Source: a bacterium
GTDB lineage: Bacteria; 4484-113; JAFGCY01
Assembly: GCA_020440605.1 (NCBI GenBank)
Contig: JAGRNT010000021.1
Coordinates: forward strand, 1-63,877
Direction of reading: 5' to 3'
DNA length: 63,877 nt
Shown: positions 9,177-18,767 of the stretch, piece by piece
How positions within the stretch are numbered: position 1 is the first letter of the stretch
Layout: each line of letters begins with the position of its first letter
The notes under the pieces: generated by a model
The model's database searches: none
Seen by the model: only the letters and a program-made list of their open reading frames with translations
Told to the model about the DNA's origin: nothing
Position numbers and translations under genes: made by a program

Positions 9177-11510
9177 TTACTTCAGCCTGATCACCGGCAG
9201 CTCAATCGCTTCCCAGCTGTCCGCATCCTCACTGACGCTCACGAGCGTATCCAGCGGTACATCCCTGAACAGCTGGCGCGTCCCACTCACCGGCCAGTAC
9301 AGTTCCAGCTCCTCGATCAGGGTCGCATCCCCGAGCCCGATCTCCTGGATGCGCGGGCTGCCACCGAAGCTGCTGACCGAACCGGCTGCACGGTGGATCT
9401 CGCGGCTGCCATTTGGCGTGGCCAGCTTCAGGCGGATGCGCACCCCATAGCCCTGGCGGTTGGTCTGCACGCCGCTCAGCCTGATCTTCAGCCAGTGGTT
9501 GGCATTGCCCGGGTTGAGGAACAGGGCATTGCTGAATCTGTCGCCGGGGTAGAAGCCGCCGAGCTGGTTGTAGATGTCCTGGTCGCCATCGTTGTCAATG
9601 TCGGCAAAGGCCACACCGTGACCCTTCTGCAGGTGGCCGAAGCCGCCGCTGTATGTCGCGTTGCGGAAGCCGCTGCCGGCGACGTTCTGCAGCATCACGT
9701 TCGGCATCAGGGTTTCGTACTCCGGGTCACCGGTGGCGAGGTACATGTCCAGCCAGCCGTCGTTGTCAATATCCCCGAAGTTGGCGCCCATCGGCATCAC
9801 GGGGATCGCCAGTCCGCTCTCCGTCGCCACATCCGTGAAGCCATTGCCGGTGTTGTGGTACAGCCGCGGAGCAGGGCAACGCATGCTGCGGCCGCGCGCC
9901 TGGTCCACCAGGTCTTCGATCGAGGTCTCATAGGCTGACACGAACAGGTCGAGCCGGCCGTCGTTGTCATGGTCGAAGAACCATGGCACGAAGCTGCGGC
10001 CGTCCGGCTGCTGCATGCCCTGCTGGGCCGCGACCTCCTCGAATTTCCCGTTGCCGAGGTTGTGGTACAGCCGGTTGGGGCCGACGTTGGAGACGTAGAT
10101 GTCCACATGCCCGTCGTTGTCATAGTCGCCGGCGCTCACTCCCTTGCCGAAGGCGTCCATCGCGCAGCCGAATTCCTGGGCCCGCTCGGTGAAGCTGCCA
10201 TCGCGGTTGCTGATCCACAGCCGCGCCGGGTAGGAAGGCCCGTCCGGCTCGATCTCCGTGCGGCTCTCATGCGCCACGAACAGGTCCAGCCAGCCGTCAT
10301 TGTTGAAGTCATGCCAGCAGGCGGCCTGGGTGGGCCGGCCCGGCAGCACCATCCCGCTCGTACCGGTCACATCCGTGAAGCTCCCGTCGCCATTGTTGCG
10401 GATCAGCGAGTTGCGCACGCAGCCGTCATCGCGCAGCCAGCCGCCGCGCAGCACGAGGATGTCCGGGTCGCCATCATTGTCATAATCCGTGCCGATGCAG
10501 TTCAGCCCGCCAAACTGGGCCGACAGGCCGGAGGTATCGGAGCGGTCCTCGAAGCCACCCTTGCCGTCATTCACGAAGTAGTGCAGCGGCTCGTTGAAGT
10601 CCAGGCTGCTGGTGACGATGTCGTAGAGGCCGTCACCCGTGAAGTCGTCCACGATTGCGCCACCGCAGAGGTTGAAGGTGTCGAGCCCAAGGTCCCGGGA
10701 GATGTTCTCGAAGCGCGGGATTCCGGAGTCGTCACTGAAGCTTTCCACTGGCAGGCGGTTGCGCTCGGACACGCCCTCAGGCCATTCATCCGCCGCCATC
10801 GCCGCCACGTTCAGCAGCCAGATGAAGCGGCGATTGCCCATGTCATGTTCCAGCAGTTTCTCGTAGGCCGCCATCGCATTGCGCGCCGGCTTGTCCACGT
10901 CATGCACCCCGCCCCCTGTAAGCGGAAAGATGCAGCAGTCCTCGTTGTTGCGCTCCACGCAGTTCTCGATCTCCGCCTTGCGCAGCCAGGCCAGTCCCTC
11001 GATCCCGCGGATGATGGAAACCGCCATACGCTCCTCTTCCACACTCGGGAAGCCACCGCCGGCCTGCGCTGCATCAAGCCAGGCCGTCACCTCATCCACC
11101 TGTTCCAGTGCCGCATCGATCTCTCCGCGCTTGAGAAGCTGGCTGGCAAGCGAGACCCGCGCCTGCACCTTGATGATGTCGTCAGATCCCGGATCATTCA
11201 GTACTGCCATGTACTTGCCAAGGTCGCTCAGGCCGAGGTAGGGATTCTGGCTTGCAGAAAAGTTCCGTGCCAGTTCCGCAAACTCCGCGCGCAGTTCCGC
11301 GTCCGTTGGATTGCTCGTCGGGATCGGGATAGCTGCCTGTTCAACCTGCCTGGGTTGTTCAGAGTCCGCTGGCGGTTCCACGGGCTGCTCGCGCGCGACA
11401 TCACCTGCCTCCGGTACAGGCTGCTCAGTGCAGCCAATGCATGCCAGGCAGGCAAGAATGACAAGGAGCAAGCATGGCTTTTTGCGTGCCGCCAGACGGA
11501 TGAATTCCAT
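9177..11510 (-). CDS. FG-GAP/VCBS-repeat lipoprotein with ASPIC/UnbV C-terminus (copy 1)
   Basis: 777 residues. The signal peptide ends in ACIGC. An N-terminal helical region (about 70-260) contains conserved cysteines (NCVERNNEDCCIF). From about 270 there are many FG-GAP/VCBS repeats with Ca-binding loops of the DYDNDGDPDI, DFNNDGWLDLF and DIDNDGDQDI type, forming a likely beta-propeller. The last ~100 residues match the ASPIC/UnbV domain of CRTAC1-like proteins. Such proteins are exported and thought to bind ligands or surfaces, but the function is not known. It is a close paralogue of the next upstream gene along the same strand. Confidence 0.85.
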   Translation of the reverse strand: MEFIRLAARKKPCLLLVILACLACIGCTEQPVPEAGDVAREQPVEPPADSEQPRQVEQAAIPIPTSNPTDAELRAEFAELARNFSASQNPYLGLSDLGKYMAVLNDPGSDDIIKVQARVSLASQLLKRGEIDAALEQVDEVTAWLDAAQAGGGFPSVEEERMAVSIIRGIEGLAWLRKAEIENCVERNNEDCCIFPLTGGGVHDVDKPARNAMAAYEKLLEHDMGNRRFIWLLNVAAMAADEWPEGVSERNRLPVESFSDDSGIPRFENISRDLGLDTFNLCGGAIVDDFTGDGLYDIVTSSLDFNEPLHYFVNDGKGGFEDRSDTSGLSAQFGGLNCIGTDYDNDGDPDILVLRGGWLRDDGCVRNSLIRNNGDGSFTDVTGTSGMVLPGRPTQAACWHDFNNDGWLDLFVAHESRTEIEPDGPSYPARLWISNRDGSFTERAQEFGCAMDAFGKGVSAGDYDNDGHVDIYVSNVGPNRLYHNLGNGKFEEVAAQQGMQQPDGRSFVPWFFDHDNDGRLDLFVSAYETSIEDLVDQARGRSMRCPAPRLYHNTGNGFTDVATESGLAIPVMPMGANFGDIDNDGWLDMYLATGDPEYETLMPNVMLQNVAGSGFRNATYSGGFGHLQKGHGVAFADIDNDGDQDIYNQLGGFYPGDRFSNALFLNPGNANHWLKIRLSGVQTNRQGYGVRIRLKLATPNGSREIHRAAGSVSSFGGSPRIQEIGLGDATLIEELELYWPVSGTRQLFRDVPLDTLVSVSEDADSWEAIELPVIRLK

Positions 11511-11659
11511 TTCACCTGCTCAGCGTTCGTCAGCTTGAAGTTGTGAGAATGAGACCCCGAACTGCTGAACTCGCGGGCGGCCCTGCCCACTGCTCCCTTC
11601 AGTCCGATAAGCTCACCGGCCCGTTCACCTTGGCGAACTGGCTGACTATATCATGTTGA

Positions 11660-14026
11660 TTATTCAAATGAGATCGGCGTGAGTTGGATTTCTTCCCATT
11701 CCCCGGCATCCTCACGCACGCTGATAAGCACATCCAGCGGCACATCCCTGAACAGCTGGCGCGTCCCGCTCACCGGCCAGTACAGCTCCAGCTCCCTGAT
11801 TGCCGTGGCATCCCCGAGCCCGATCTCCTGGGTGCGCGGGCTGCCACCGAAGCTGCTCAGGGAGCCTGCTGCGCGGTGGATCTCGCGGCTGCCGGAGGCT
11901 GTATCCAGCAGCAGGCGGATGCGCACGCCGTTGCCCTGGCGGTTGGTCTGCACGCCCTCCAGCCTGAGCTTCAGCCAGTGGTTGGCATTGCCCGGGTTGA
12001 GGAACAAGGCATTGGCGAATTTGTCGCCGGGGTAGAAGCCACCGAGCTGGTGGTAGATGTCCTGGTCGCCATCGTTGTCAATGTCCGCGAAAGCCACGCC
12101 ATGTCCCTTCTGCAGGTGGCCCAGGCCCGCACTGAAGGTCGCCACCTCGAAGCTGCCGTCCCCATTGTTGTGCATCAGCATGTTCGGCATCAGTGATTCG
12201 AACTCCGGATCCCCGGTTGCAAGGTACATGTCCAGCCAGCCGTCATTGTCAATGTCCCCGAAGTTGGCCCCCATCGGCAGCAGAGGCAGGTCCAACCCAC
12301 TGCCGAACGTGACCGGCCGGAAGCTGCCCCCCTCATTGTGGTAGAGCATCGGCATCGTGCATCCGGTCTCCTCACCCAGTGCCGCAGCCTCCAGGTCCTC
12401 GATTGTCGCGTCAAATGCTGCGACGAACAGGTCAAGCCGGCCATCGTTGTCATAATCAAAGAACCATGGGACGAAGCTGCGCCCGAAGGGCTTCATCACG
12501 TCCAGTTCTCGGCTGGCATCCTCGAAGCTGAGTTCGCCCCTGTTGCGGTACAGGCGGTTGCGACCCGTGTTGGAAACGTAGATGTCCACCAGTCCGTCAT
12601 TGTCATAATCACCAGCGGTCACGCCCTTGCCATAGGCGTTGTTGGCACAGCCCGCCTGCTGTGCAAGTTCGCGGAAACTGCCGTCGCGGTTGCTGACCCA
12701 TAGACGGGCGGGGTAGGAGGGGCCGCCTTCCTCAATTTCAGTACGGCTTTCATTGGCAACGAACAGGTCCAGCCAGCCGTCATTATTGAAGTCATGCCAG
12801 CAGGCGGCCTGCGTCGGACGTCCCGGCAGGTCCATCCCGCAGGACTCAGTCACGTCGCTGAATGTGCCGTCACCGTTGTTGCGCAGCAGCGAATTGCGCA
12901 CCAGTCCGTCATCCATCAGCCAGGCGCCGCGCAGCACGAATATGTCCAGGTCGCCGTCATTGTCATAGTCGCTGCCGATGCAGTTCAGACCGCCCAGCTG
13001 TAGTGCCAGTCCGCTCTCTTCCGAGCGCTCCTCGAACTTACCCTTACCATCGTTTACATAGTAGTGCAGCGGTCCACGGAAGTCATACGTGCTTGTGACG
13101 ATGTCATACAGTCCATCGCCGCTGAAATCGTCAACGATTGTCCCGCCACACAGGTTGAAGGTGTCTATGCCCAGCTGCGGGGCGACATCCCTGAACCGGG
13201 ACATGCCGCCGTCATCACTGAAGGCATCCTCAGGCAGCCTGTATTGCTCAGGCAGCCCATCGGGCCATTTGTCCGCCGCCATTGCTGACAGGTTCAGCAG
13301 CCAGATAGCTCCGCGGTTGCCCGGATCAATTTCCAGGTAGTCAATGTAGCACTGCATCGCATTCAGTGCCGGTCTGTCAACGCTGTGCACTCCGCCTCCG
13401 TCCAGCGGAAATATGCAGCAATCACTGTTGTGCCGGTTGACGCAGTTCTCGCGTTCCGCCTTGCGCATCCAGCACAGTGCCTTGACCCACAGGATCCTGC
13501 TGCGCGCATATCGTTCATCCATCGGATTGCTGAATGCCTGTTGCAGGTCCGCTTCCGCAAGCCAGTCATCCACACGCTGGATCTCCTCCAGTGCGCGGTC
13601 TTCGTTCCCGTCCTTGAGCAATTGCCGCACCATTTCCAGGCGGGCTTTCATCCGTTCCTGTTCCGGATACTCATCATTGTTGGCAATCAGTTCAAATTGC
13701 CTAAGCATTCCGAAGCCGAGGAAGGGACTGTGGCCGGTTTCGTAGCGCAGGGCAATCTCCTCAAACTCAGCAAGCAGTGCCTCAGTGCTTGCGGCACTGA
13801 AGTCATGTACATGGGAGTCCTGTTCAGCGCTGTCGGCACTTTCACTGCTATGAATCCTGCTGCATGCGGTCATCACCAGCATGGCCGTCAGCATGCATGG
13901 CAGCAGGCGAACCGTCTTTCGGAACAATGAATGCGCGATGCCATGGCAAGTGGCAGATACTGGTACTCTCAATGGATTCGGGCCTCCGCATTCCGCGGCC
14001 GGCCCGCCGCGCGATTCAATTGTCAC
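11660..14026 (-). CDS. FG-GAP/VCBS-repeat lipoprotein with ASPIC/UnbV C-terminus (copy 2)
   Basis: 788 residues, collinear with the gene at 9177 over nearly its whole length (same Cys-rich NCVNRHNSDCCIF region, same propeller loops, near-identical ASPIC domain), so the two arose by tandem duplication. The membrane signal is VMTAC at about residue 55. The GTG start at 14026 has GGGAG seven nt upstream, but both lie inside a perfect 7-bp hairpin (14023-14042). A TTG at residue 34 or ATG at residue 45 would give a shorter, more typical signal peptide, so the start is uncertain. The region beyond its start holds the tail of a third copy. Confidence 0.82.
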   Translation of the reverse strand: MTIESRGGPAAECGGPNPLRVPVSATCHGIAHSLFRKTVRLLPCMLTAMLVMTACSRIHSSESADSAEQDSHVHDFSAASTEALLAEFEEIALRYETGHSPFLGFGMLRQFELIANNDEYPEQERMKARLEMVRQLLKDGNEDRALEEIQRVDDWLAEADLQQAFSNPMDERYARSRILWVKALCWMRKAERENCVNRHNSDCCIFPLDGGGVHSVDRPALNAMQCYIDYLEIDPGNRGAIWLLNLSAMAADKWPDGLPEQYRLPEDAFSDDGGMSRFRDVAPQLGIDTFNLCGGTIVDDFSGDGLYDIVTSTYDFRGPLHYYVNDGKGKFEERSEESGLALQLGGLNCIGSDYDNDGDLDIFVLRGAWLMDDGLVRNSLLRNNGDGTFSDVTESCGMDLPGRPTQAACWHDFNNDGWLDLFVANESRTEIEEGGPSYPARLWVSNRDGSFRELAQQAGCANNAYGKGVTAGDYDNDGLVDIYVSNTGRNRLYRNRGELSFEDASRELDVMKPFGRSFVPWFFDYDNDGRLDLFVAAFDATIEDLEAAALGEETGCTMPMLYHNEGGSFRPVTFGSGLDLPLLPMGANFGDIDNDGWLDMYLATGDPEFESLMPNMLMHNNGDGSFEVATFSAGLGHLQKGHGVAFADIDNDGDQDIYHQLGGFYPGDKFANALFLNPGNANHWLKLRLEGVQTNRQGNGVRIRLLLDTASGSREIHRAAGSLSSFGGSPRTQEIGLGDATAIRELELYWPVSGTRQLFRDVPLDVLISVREDAGEWEEIQLTPISFE

Positions 14027-14042
14027 GGGATTGCTCCCGTGA
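14023..14042 (-). promoter_or_regulatory. Hairpin covering the start region of the copy-2 lipoprotein
   Basis: On the minus strand TCACGGG-AGCAAT-CCCGTGA is a perfect 7-bp stem with a 6-nt loop. It includes the candidate Shine-Dalgarno GGGAG and the candidate GTG start. It could mask initiation, or it may mean that translation starts further downstream. Confidence 0.35.
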
Positions 14043-14277
14043 AAAGGCCCGTCAGTTTCAGCCAGTCCGCCGTCGGCCCGAGCTGATTTTCAGCCTGTGA
14101 CTGGAACCCTGCTTTTCGTCAGCAACGCTGTCGAATAGACGCAATCGCTCGTCTTTAGGAATTGATGAGAGTGTATTGAAGTAAGGGTGACAGGTGGCTG
14201 GAAGGCCTGCTGACGCCCAGTTTGCTCAGTTCACCGGCCCGTTCATCTCGGCGAACAGCCTGACTATATCATGTGAA

Positions 14278-14506
14278 TTATTCAAATGAGATGGGATGCA
14301 GCTCCAGCCCTTCCCATTGATCCGCATCTTCACTGACGCTCACGAGCGTATCCAGCGGAACATCCCGGAATAGCTGGCGCGTCCTGCTCACCGGCCAGTA
14401 CAGCCACAGCACCCTGATTGCCGTGGCATCCTCGAACCCGATCTCCTGCGTGCGCGGGCTGCCACCGAAACTGCTCACGGAGCCTGCTGCGCGGTGGATC
14501 TCGCTT
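14278..14506 (-). pseudogene. Remnant of a third FG-GAP/ASPIC lipoprotein gene (C-terminal end only)
   Basis: About 70 codons reproduce the last residues of the two lipoproteins at 9177 and 11660 (SSFGGSPRTQEIG, VSRTRQLFRDVPLD, ending HPISFE). The 3' flank, including TGACTATATCATG and ATTATTCAAATGAGAT, matches that of copy 2. Homology stops abruptly near 14506, where unrelated sequence begins, so the 5' 90% of this copy has been deleted or replaced. No start codon or signal peptide remains. Confidence 0.85.
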
Positions 14507-14539
14507 CATCGGGAGGCCCGTACCTTCAGTGATATCGCT

Positions 14540-14926
14540 TCATGCAGGATCGTTTGCATCCGCGTTGTCATCCGTATCCATGGTCGTATCGCCATAGACG
14601 GGATATTCCGCCGCCTGGCCGCCCAGCACGCGCACCAGCGTGTCAGTTGGAGCGCCGAGCTTCTTCAGTTCCGCGCGCAGGATCCCCACCGCGGCCACCA
14701 CGCTCTGGGGCAGCACCACGAAATCCATTTCATAGCCGGCTTCGGCATCCACCCAGCGGCTGCCGAGGAACTCGCCGATCCCGTCCTCCAGCAGTGCCGC
14801 ACTGAGCGGCTGCTCCACCCCGGACATGCCCGGGCCATCCGGTGGGGCCTCGCGCCAGTAATTGCTGTGGATCTCCACCACGATGTGGATCAGGTCAGCC
14901 CGCTTACGATGCATCCTCATGAACAT
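14540..14926 (-). CDS. Hypothetical small protein
   Basis: 128 residues, not recognised. It is soluble-looking, with an acidic, low-complexity C-terminus (TTMDTDDNADANDPA) and no signal peptide or membrane helix. TATTCT ends 7 nt before the ATG at 14926 and there is no Shine-Dalgarno, so a leaderless message is likely. A GTG at 14929 and ATGs at 14920 and 14914 are alternatives. It lies between the ASPIC remnant and the end of the membrane-protein array and could be its last, unrelated passenger. Confidence 0.5.
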   Translation of the reverse strand: MFMRMHRKRADLIHIVVEIHSNYWREAPPDGPGMSGVEQPLSAALLEDGIGEFLGSRWVDAEAGYEMDFVVLPQSVVAAVGILRAELKKLGAPTDTLVRVLGGQAAEYPVYGDTTMDTDDNADANDPA

Positions 14927-15067
14927 CACATACAGAATAGGGGATGCAGGGAGGTCGGGCGCAAGCCCGGCGCGGTATCCCGGCGCGAGCCGGCACGGAG
15001 GCCAGGTGTCAGCCAGGCACTGCTCTGATTGGCCATTTCATTCCCGAGTCCTTCATCCAACTGCAGC

Positions 15068-15781
15068 TCACTCCACTGTCGCCTCCGGATAATCCCACTC
15101 CCCATCCTGATGCCTCTCCACGAATTCATCCGTGAAGGAAATGAACAGCGCCAGCGCCAGCATGTACTGCCGGCTCTCCACCCGGTAGATTCCCGCCATG
15201 TAGGCGAATGTATAGAGGATGCCCGGTGCCACCATGAGGATGAGCCAGTTGCCATTCCAGCGGCTGGCCAGCAGGGCCAGCAGCGGAATCACCACCAGGC
15301 AGAGGATCGAGCCCCAGCGCAGGGCGCTGCGCACCAGCACGCCCGGGATGCCATGTGACTGTCCCGTCAGCAGCTCGGAATAGTCCAGCAGGTCGCGTCC
15401 GGCCTGCTCGCTGTTGAGCCCCGCCGGCGGTCGTAGCAGCAGCCGCAGCAGTGCCGGAAGTTCATCCCAGCGCTCACGCAGCAGCTGCGGTGCCTCCAGC
15501 ACCATTGCCCCGAAACTGCAGCCACGCAGGCGCTGCAGTTCCGCATGCAGGATCAGCAGCTCGCGCCGGTGTGTGAACTGCAGGCTGCGGTACTGCTGCG
15601 TGCCCTCGGGGTGGTCCACCGACCACATCCGGTGGAATTCCTCCCAGAGCTGTCGGGCGATGCGCTGCGCCATGCGGTTGTCAATCCGCTCCACGCGCCG
15701 CTGCAGGTCCAGGTTGTCAAGCTCACGCAGTGCATCCATGGTGTAATCCGGCTTGCCGCCGGCAGCCTGCTCAGCCTGCAT
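15068..15781 (-). CDS. SFTDEFV-array membrane protein, member 14 (last in array)
   Basis: 237 residues from MQAEQAAGGKPDY. The family plan is complete: a K-P-x-Y opening, block 1 RIDNRMAQRIARQLW, a helical middle with PALLRLLLRPP, two closely spaced membrane helices (about residues 155-200), and the terminal ALALFISFTDEFVERH. Function is unknown. Arg-rich segments before helix 1 and after helix 2 suggest that both ends face the cytoplasm. It begins 4 bp after the stop of member 13 and must be co-transcribed. The longer upstream frame would overlap member 13 in another phase and is rejected. Confidence 0.85.
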   Translation of the reverse strand: MQAEQAAGGKPDYTMDALRELDNLDLQRRVERIDNRMAQRIARQLWEEFHRMWSVDHPEGTQQYRSLQFTHRRELLILHAELQRLRGCSFGAMVLEAPQLLRERWDELPALLRLLLRPPAGLNSEQAGRDLLDYSELLTGQSHGIPGVLVRSALRWGSILCLVVIPLLALLASRWNGNWLILMVAPGILYTFAYMAGIYRVESRQYMLALALFISFTDEFVERHQDGEWDYPEATVE

Positions 15782-15785
15782 GTGA

Positions 15786-16478
15786 CTACACCGTGCCGGA
15801 CAGTACCGCTTCCGGTTCCACGAACTCATCGGTGAATGAGATGTACAGCGCCAGCAGCCGTACCCGCTCATAGAGGAATTTCCACACTAACAGTCCAATG
15901 ATCAGCAGGGCAGCTGCCGCCAGGCCTGGCAGGACGGTGCGGCTTCCGCCCATGGCTAAACTGACAAAGAAGCCCAGGTTGAGGACCAGGTGCGCCAGAC
16001 CGCGCAGACGCTCCATGCTCTGCCAGTCCGTCTTCCAGGGGGGACGCTTCAGGCACTCAAGGAAGCGCAGCAGGAACTCAACCCGCTTATCCGTGCTGTC
16101 CAGTACGGGCAGCGGACCGCCCAGGCGCTGCAGCAGGCTGCCTTCACCCAGCAGTTCGCGCAAACCACTGGAATCGGCAACGATCGCCTCGGCCAGACTG
16201 GCATGCCGCAGCTCATCCAGCAGTCTCAGCAGCCGGCCAGTGTTGCCGCCCGCCATCCGTCTGACGTGCAGTCCGGGCTCCTGCCTGTCAATCACCTCGC
16301 GGGGCACCATGCTCATGCGTAGAATTCTCGTCCACAGTTCAGCGGCGACTTCGTGAGCAAGGGGATTGTCAATCCGTTCCAGCCTGGCATGCAGGTCCAG
16401 TGCCGTCAGGCGGGACAGGCTGCGGGGAGTGTACTGTGGCTTGCCTGCTGCTGCCCGATTCTGAGCCTCAGCCCGCAT
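15786..16478 (-). CDS. SFTDEFV-array membrane protein, member 13
   Basis: 230 residues from MRAEAQNRAAAGKPQY. Block 1 is RLERIDNPLAHEVAAELW. The middle block is weaker than in other members (LLQRLGGPLPVLD). Two membrane helices lie near residues 160-205, and the end is RLLALYISFTDEFVEPEAV. Its start overlaps the end of member 12 by 11 bp, implying coupled translation. No enzyme motif is present. Membership of the family is certain, the role unknown. Confidence 0.85.
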   Translation of the reverse strand: MRAEAQNRAAAGKPQYTPRSLSRLTALDLHARLERIDNPLAHEVAAELWTRILRMSMVPREVIDRQEPGLHVRRMAGGNTGRLLRLLDELRHASLAEAIVADSSGLRELLGEGSLLQRLGGPLPVLDSTDKRVEFLLRFLECLKRPPWKTDWQSMERLRGLAHLVLNLGFFVSLAMGGSRTVLPGLAAAALLIIGLLVWKFLYERVRLLALYISFTDEFVEPEAVLSGTV

Positions 16479-17988
16479 CTTCAGCCTCCTCGGGGTGCTG
16501 CTCCAGCTCATGCTGCACCAGTTCATCCGTGAAGGAGATATACAGCGCCAGCAGGCGCTGCTCGGCATTCTGGTTGAAGGCATGCACGCCCCACATCAGG
16601 AACATGAAGGCCGGCCCGAAGAGCAGGAACAGGATCCAGCGCATGAAGTCCGTCGAGACATACAGCAGCAGCAGGGCGGAGATTAGTGTCAGGACAACGT
16701 TCAGGATCGTCCCGAAGCGCCAGCTGAAGCGGCGCTTCTCATTGCCGATGAACTCCACATATTCAACGAGGATCCGGCTCAGCTGCTTCGAGCTCTCCGG
16801 CCGCGGCGGCGGCCAGAGCAGGCGCTGCAGCGGATGCAGGTTGGCAAGGATCCGCTCCACGAACTCCGGCCCCTCCATGATCAGCCCGCTGAGACGCTGC
16901 TCCTGCATCCGCCTGAGCTGCCTGAGCAGTCCGTTGGCCTCATTGCCGCAGAGCATGCGCAGGCTGGGGCGGTACTTCGGGTCGGTTGACAGGAAGTCCA
17001 CCGAACGGAATGTCCGTCGCAGTCTGCTGAACAGATCCTCAGCGATCTCGCGTGCCAGGGGGTTGTCAATCCGGTAGAGGCGCTGCTGCAGCATCCGGGA
17101 ATCGATCCTGTCTAGGTCCGCATTCTCATAATGGTGCTTGTCAATGCTGCGCGGATCGCCTTGCAGCGTGCTGAATGTCACTCCATCCTGATCCAGGTCC
17201 TGCCGCTCCGCGGCTTGCGCGCTGACAATCCAGGGCAGCTCCCGCTTGAGGTAGTACTCGGTGAAGGCCAGGTACAGTGCGAGGATCGCCCTTGGGGTTA
17301 CTGAGTCCCCTTGCAGACTTGTGATGTTGGTTGTTGCCAGCACTGCGATAACTATGGGAAGCAGCCAGACGATACCCAGGCTGGAAATACTGCTGAACAC
17401 CAGGATTGTAAGAACGAGCAGCACGGTCGAAACAATGCTGAGGAGATTCAGATTCCATGTCAGACCGGGCAGGCGGCTCTGGCCCGCGGGATTCAGCGAC
17501 ATCACGCACTGCATCAGCACACGGGCATGCTTGTCCTGCACCTGCCAGATATGGCTCAGTCCGATCCGGCCTCGTTCATGGGTCCTGTCCAGCTCGAAAT
17601 GCAGTTGCTGCGAGGGTACTGCCAGCAGGGCATCGAAGTCCACTTCACGCAGTTCCGTCAGCAGCTCCTTGCACCAGTCAGGGATCTGCATATGCCAGTA
17701 GCCGATCTGCTGACGTTTCGGCTCAGTACTGCCCAGGGGCCAGCGCAGCTTCAGCAGCTCCGGGCTGCGACTCTGCAGGTAGCTGAGGATCTGATGGCTG
17801 ACCTGGGCTGCCCGCTGGTCCGAGATCAAGCCCGGGCGGTCGTACAGATTGATCTCAATCGGCAATAAAGGCGTATTGACAACTTCCATACCGCCTGAGC
17901 CCGGGATTTCCGCCGACATTTCCCCGCGCTCATCCCGCCGCTCTCCCGCCAGCCCGTCACTGCGTTCATTGCGCTCGAGATCGCTCAC
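16468..17988 (-). CDS. SFTDEFV-array membrane protein, member 12 (two fused domain copies)
   Basis: 506 residues, twice the family length. The C-terminal half (about 285-506) is a standard member: RLYRIDNPLAREIAEDLF, LHPLQRLLWPPPR, two membrane helices, LLALYISFTDELVQ. The N-terminal half keeps the layout (soluble part, two membrane helices near 185-225, then ILALYLAFTEYYLKRE) but has lost the RIDN block and has a degenerate signature. The simplest reading is in-frame fusion of two neighbouring copies followed by divergence of the first. It overlaps members 11 and 13 by 4 and 11 bp. Confidence 0.85.
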   Translation of the reverse strand: MSDLERNERSDGLAGERRDERGEMSAEIPGSGGMEVVNTPLLPIEINLYDRPGLISDQRAAQVSHQILSYLQSRSPELLKLRWPLGSTEPKRQQIGYWHMQIPDWCKELLTELREVDFDALLAVPSQQLHFELDRTHERGRIGLSHIWQVQDKHARVLMQCVMSLNPAGQSRLPGLTWNLNLLSIVSTVLLVLTILVFSSISSLGIVWLLPIVIAVLATTNITSLQGDSVTPRAILALYLAFTEYYLKRELPWIVSAQAAERQDLDQDGVTFSTLQGDPRSIDKHHYENADLDRIDSRMLQQRLYRIDNPLAREIAEDLFSRLRRTFRSVDFLSTDPKYRPSLRMLCGNEANGLLRQLRRMQEQRLSGLIMEGPEFVERILANLHPLQRLLWPPPRPESSKQLSRILVEYVEFIGNEKRRFSWRFGTILNVVLTLISALLLLYVSTDFMRWILFLLFGPAFMFLMWGVHAFNQNAEQRLLALYISFTDELVQHELEQHPEEAEDAG

Positions 17989-18767
17989 GGCAGACTGTCC
18001 TCGGCTTGCGGTTCCGCATCGTGATCATCACAGGCGAATTCATCAGAGAGTGATATGTATAGCGCCAGGGCCCGTAGGCCCGTGTGATTGCGCCTGAAGG
18101 CGGTGATTGACAGGATGTACCAGGTCGGAAACTGGCTGAATACGGTTGAGAAATGGAAGTCGTCGCCTACCAGTACGGGTATCAGGATCATTGCCAGCGA
18201 AACACAAACCAGCAGCGTGATCAGTCCGGCGCGGCGGAAGGCATGGCTGGTCCGGTGGAAGGGTGCCGTGATGTTCTCGGCGTAGTCAATGAGCAGCCTG
18301 ACGCGCCCGGTATTGTCAACCGGCATCCTGGCGGGCATCAGCATGCGCTGCAGTGGATGCAGGGCATTCAGGCGCGTCAGCACCTCCTCCTCATGCCCCA
18401 GCAACAGCACCCCGAGGTGCTCTCCCCGCAGGCGTTTCAGCAGGTCCTGCAGGCGCGGAATATTGCTTTCCATGACCTCGCTCAGCCGGACGGGATTGCG
18501 GTTCTGGAAGAAGCTCTGATCCTTCAGCAGTCCGCTGTCCTCGACTTGCTTCCAGAGCTTGCCGAGCAGATCGCGCGCGAACTGGTTGTCAAGCCGGTCC
18601 CGCCTGGCCTGCAGGTCCCTGAATGTCAACTCTCCGAGCTCGGACTTCAGGTAGCCGGGCTTGGGCGGCAGGTAGTTCGGCTGCTCCAGCTCAGGATCAG
18701 AGCTGTCCAGCTGGTAGTTGCCAATGCCCGCCTGGCCTGCCGTCCGGCCGCGCTCCAGTTCAGTCAT
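17985..18767 (-). CDS. SFTDEFV-array membrane protein, member 11
   Basis: 260 residues. Block 1 is RRDRLDNQFARDLLGKLW and the middle block LHPLQRMLMPARMP. Membrane helices lie near 180-225. The signature varies to LALYISLSDEFACDD (Thr to Ser, Phe to Leu). It has a longer N-terminal lead of about 40 residues before the K-P-x-Y element (KPGYLKSELG). The stop overlaps the start of member 12 by 4 bp (ATGA type). Confidence 0.83.
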   Translation of the reverse strand: MTELERGRTAGQAGIGNYQLDSSDPELEQPNYLPPKPGYLKSELGELTFRDLQARRDRLDNQFARDLLGKLWKQVEDSGLLKDQSFFQNRNPVRLSEVMESNIPRLQDLLKRLRGEHLGVLLLGHEEEVLTRLNALHPLQRMLMPARMPVDNTGRVRLLIDYAENITAPFHRTSHAFRRAGLITLLVCVSLAMILIPVLVGDDFHFSTVFSQFPTWYILSITAFRRNHTGLRALALYISLSDEFACDDHDAEPQAEDSLP

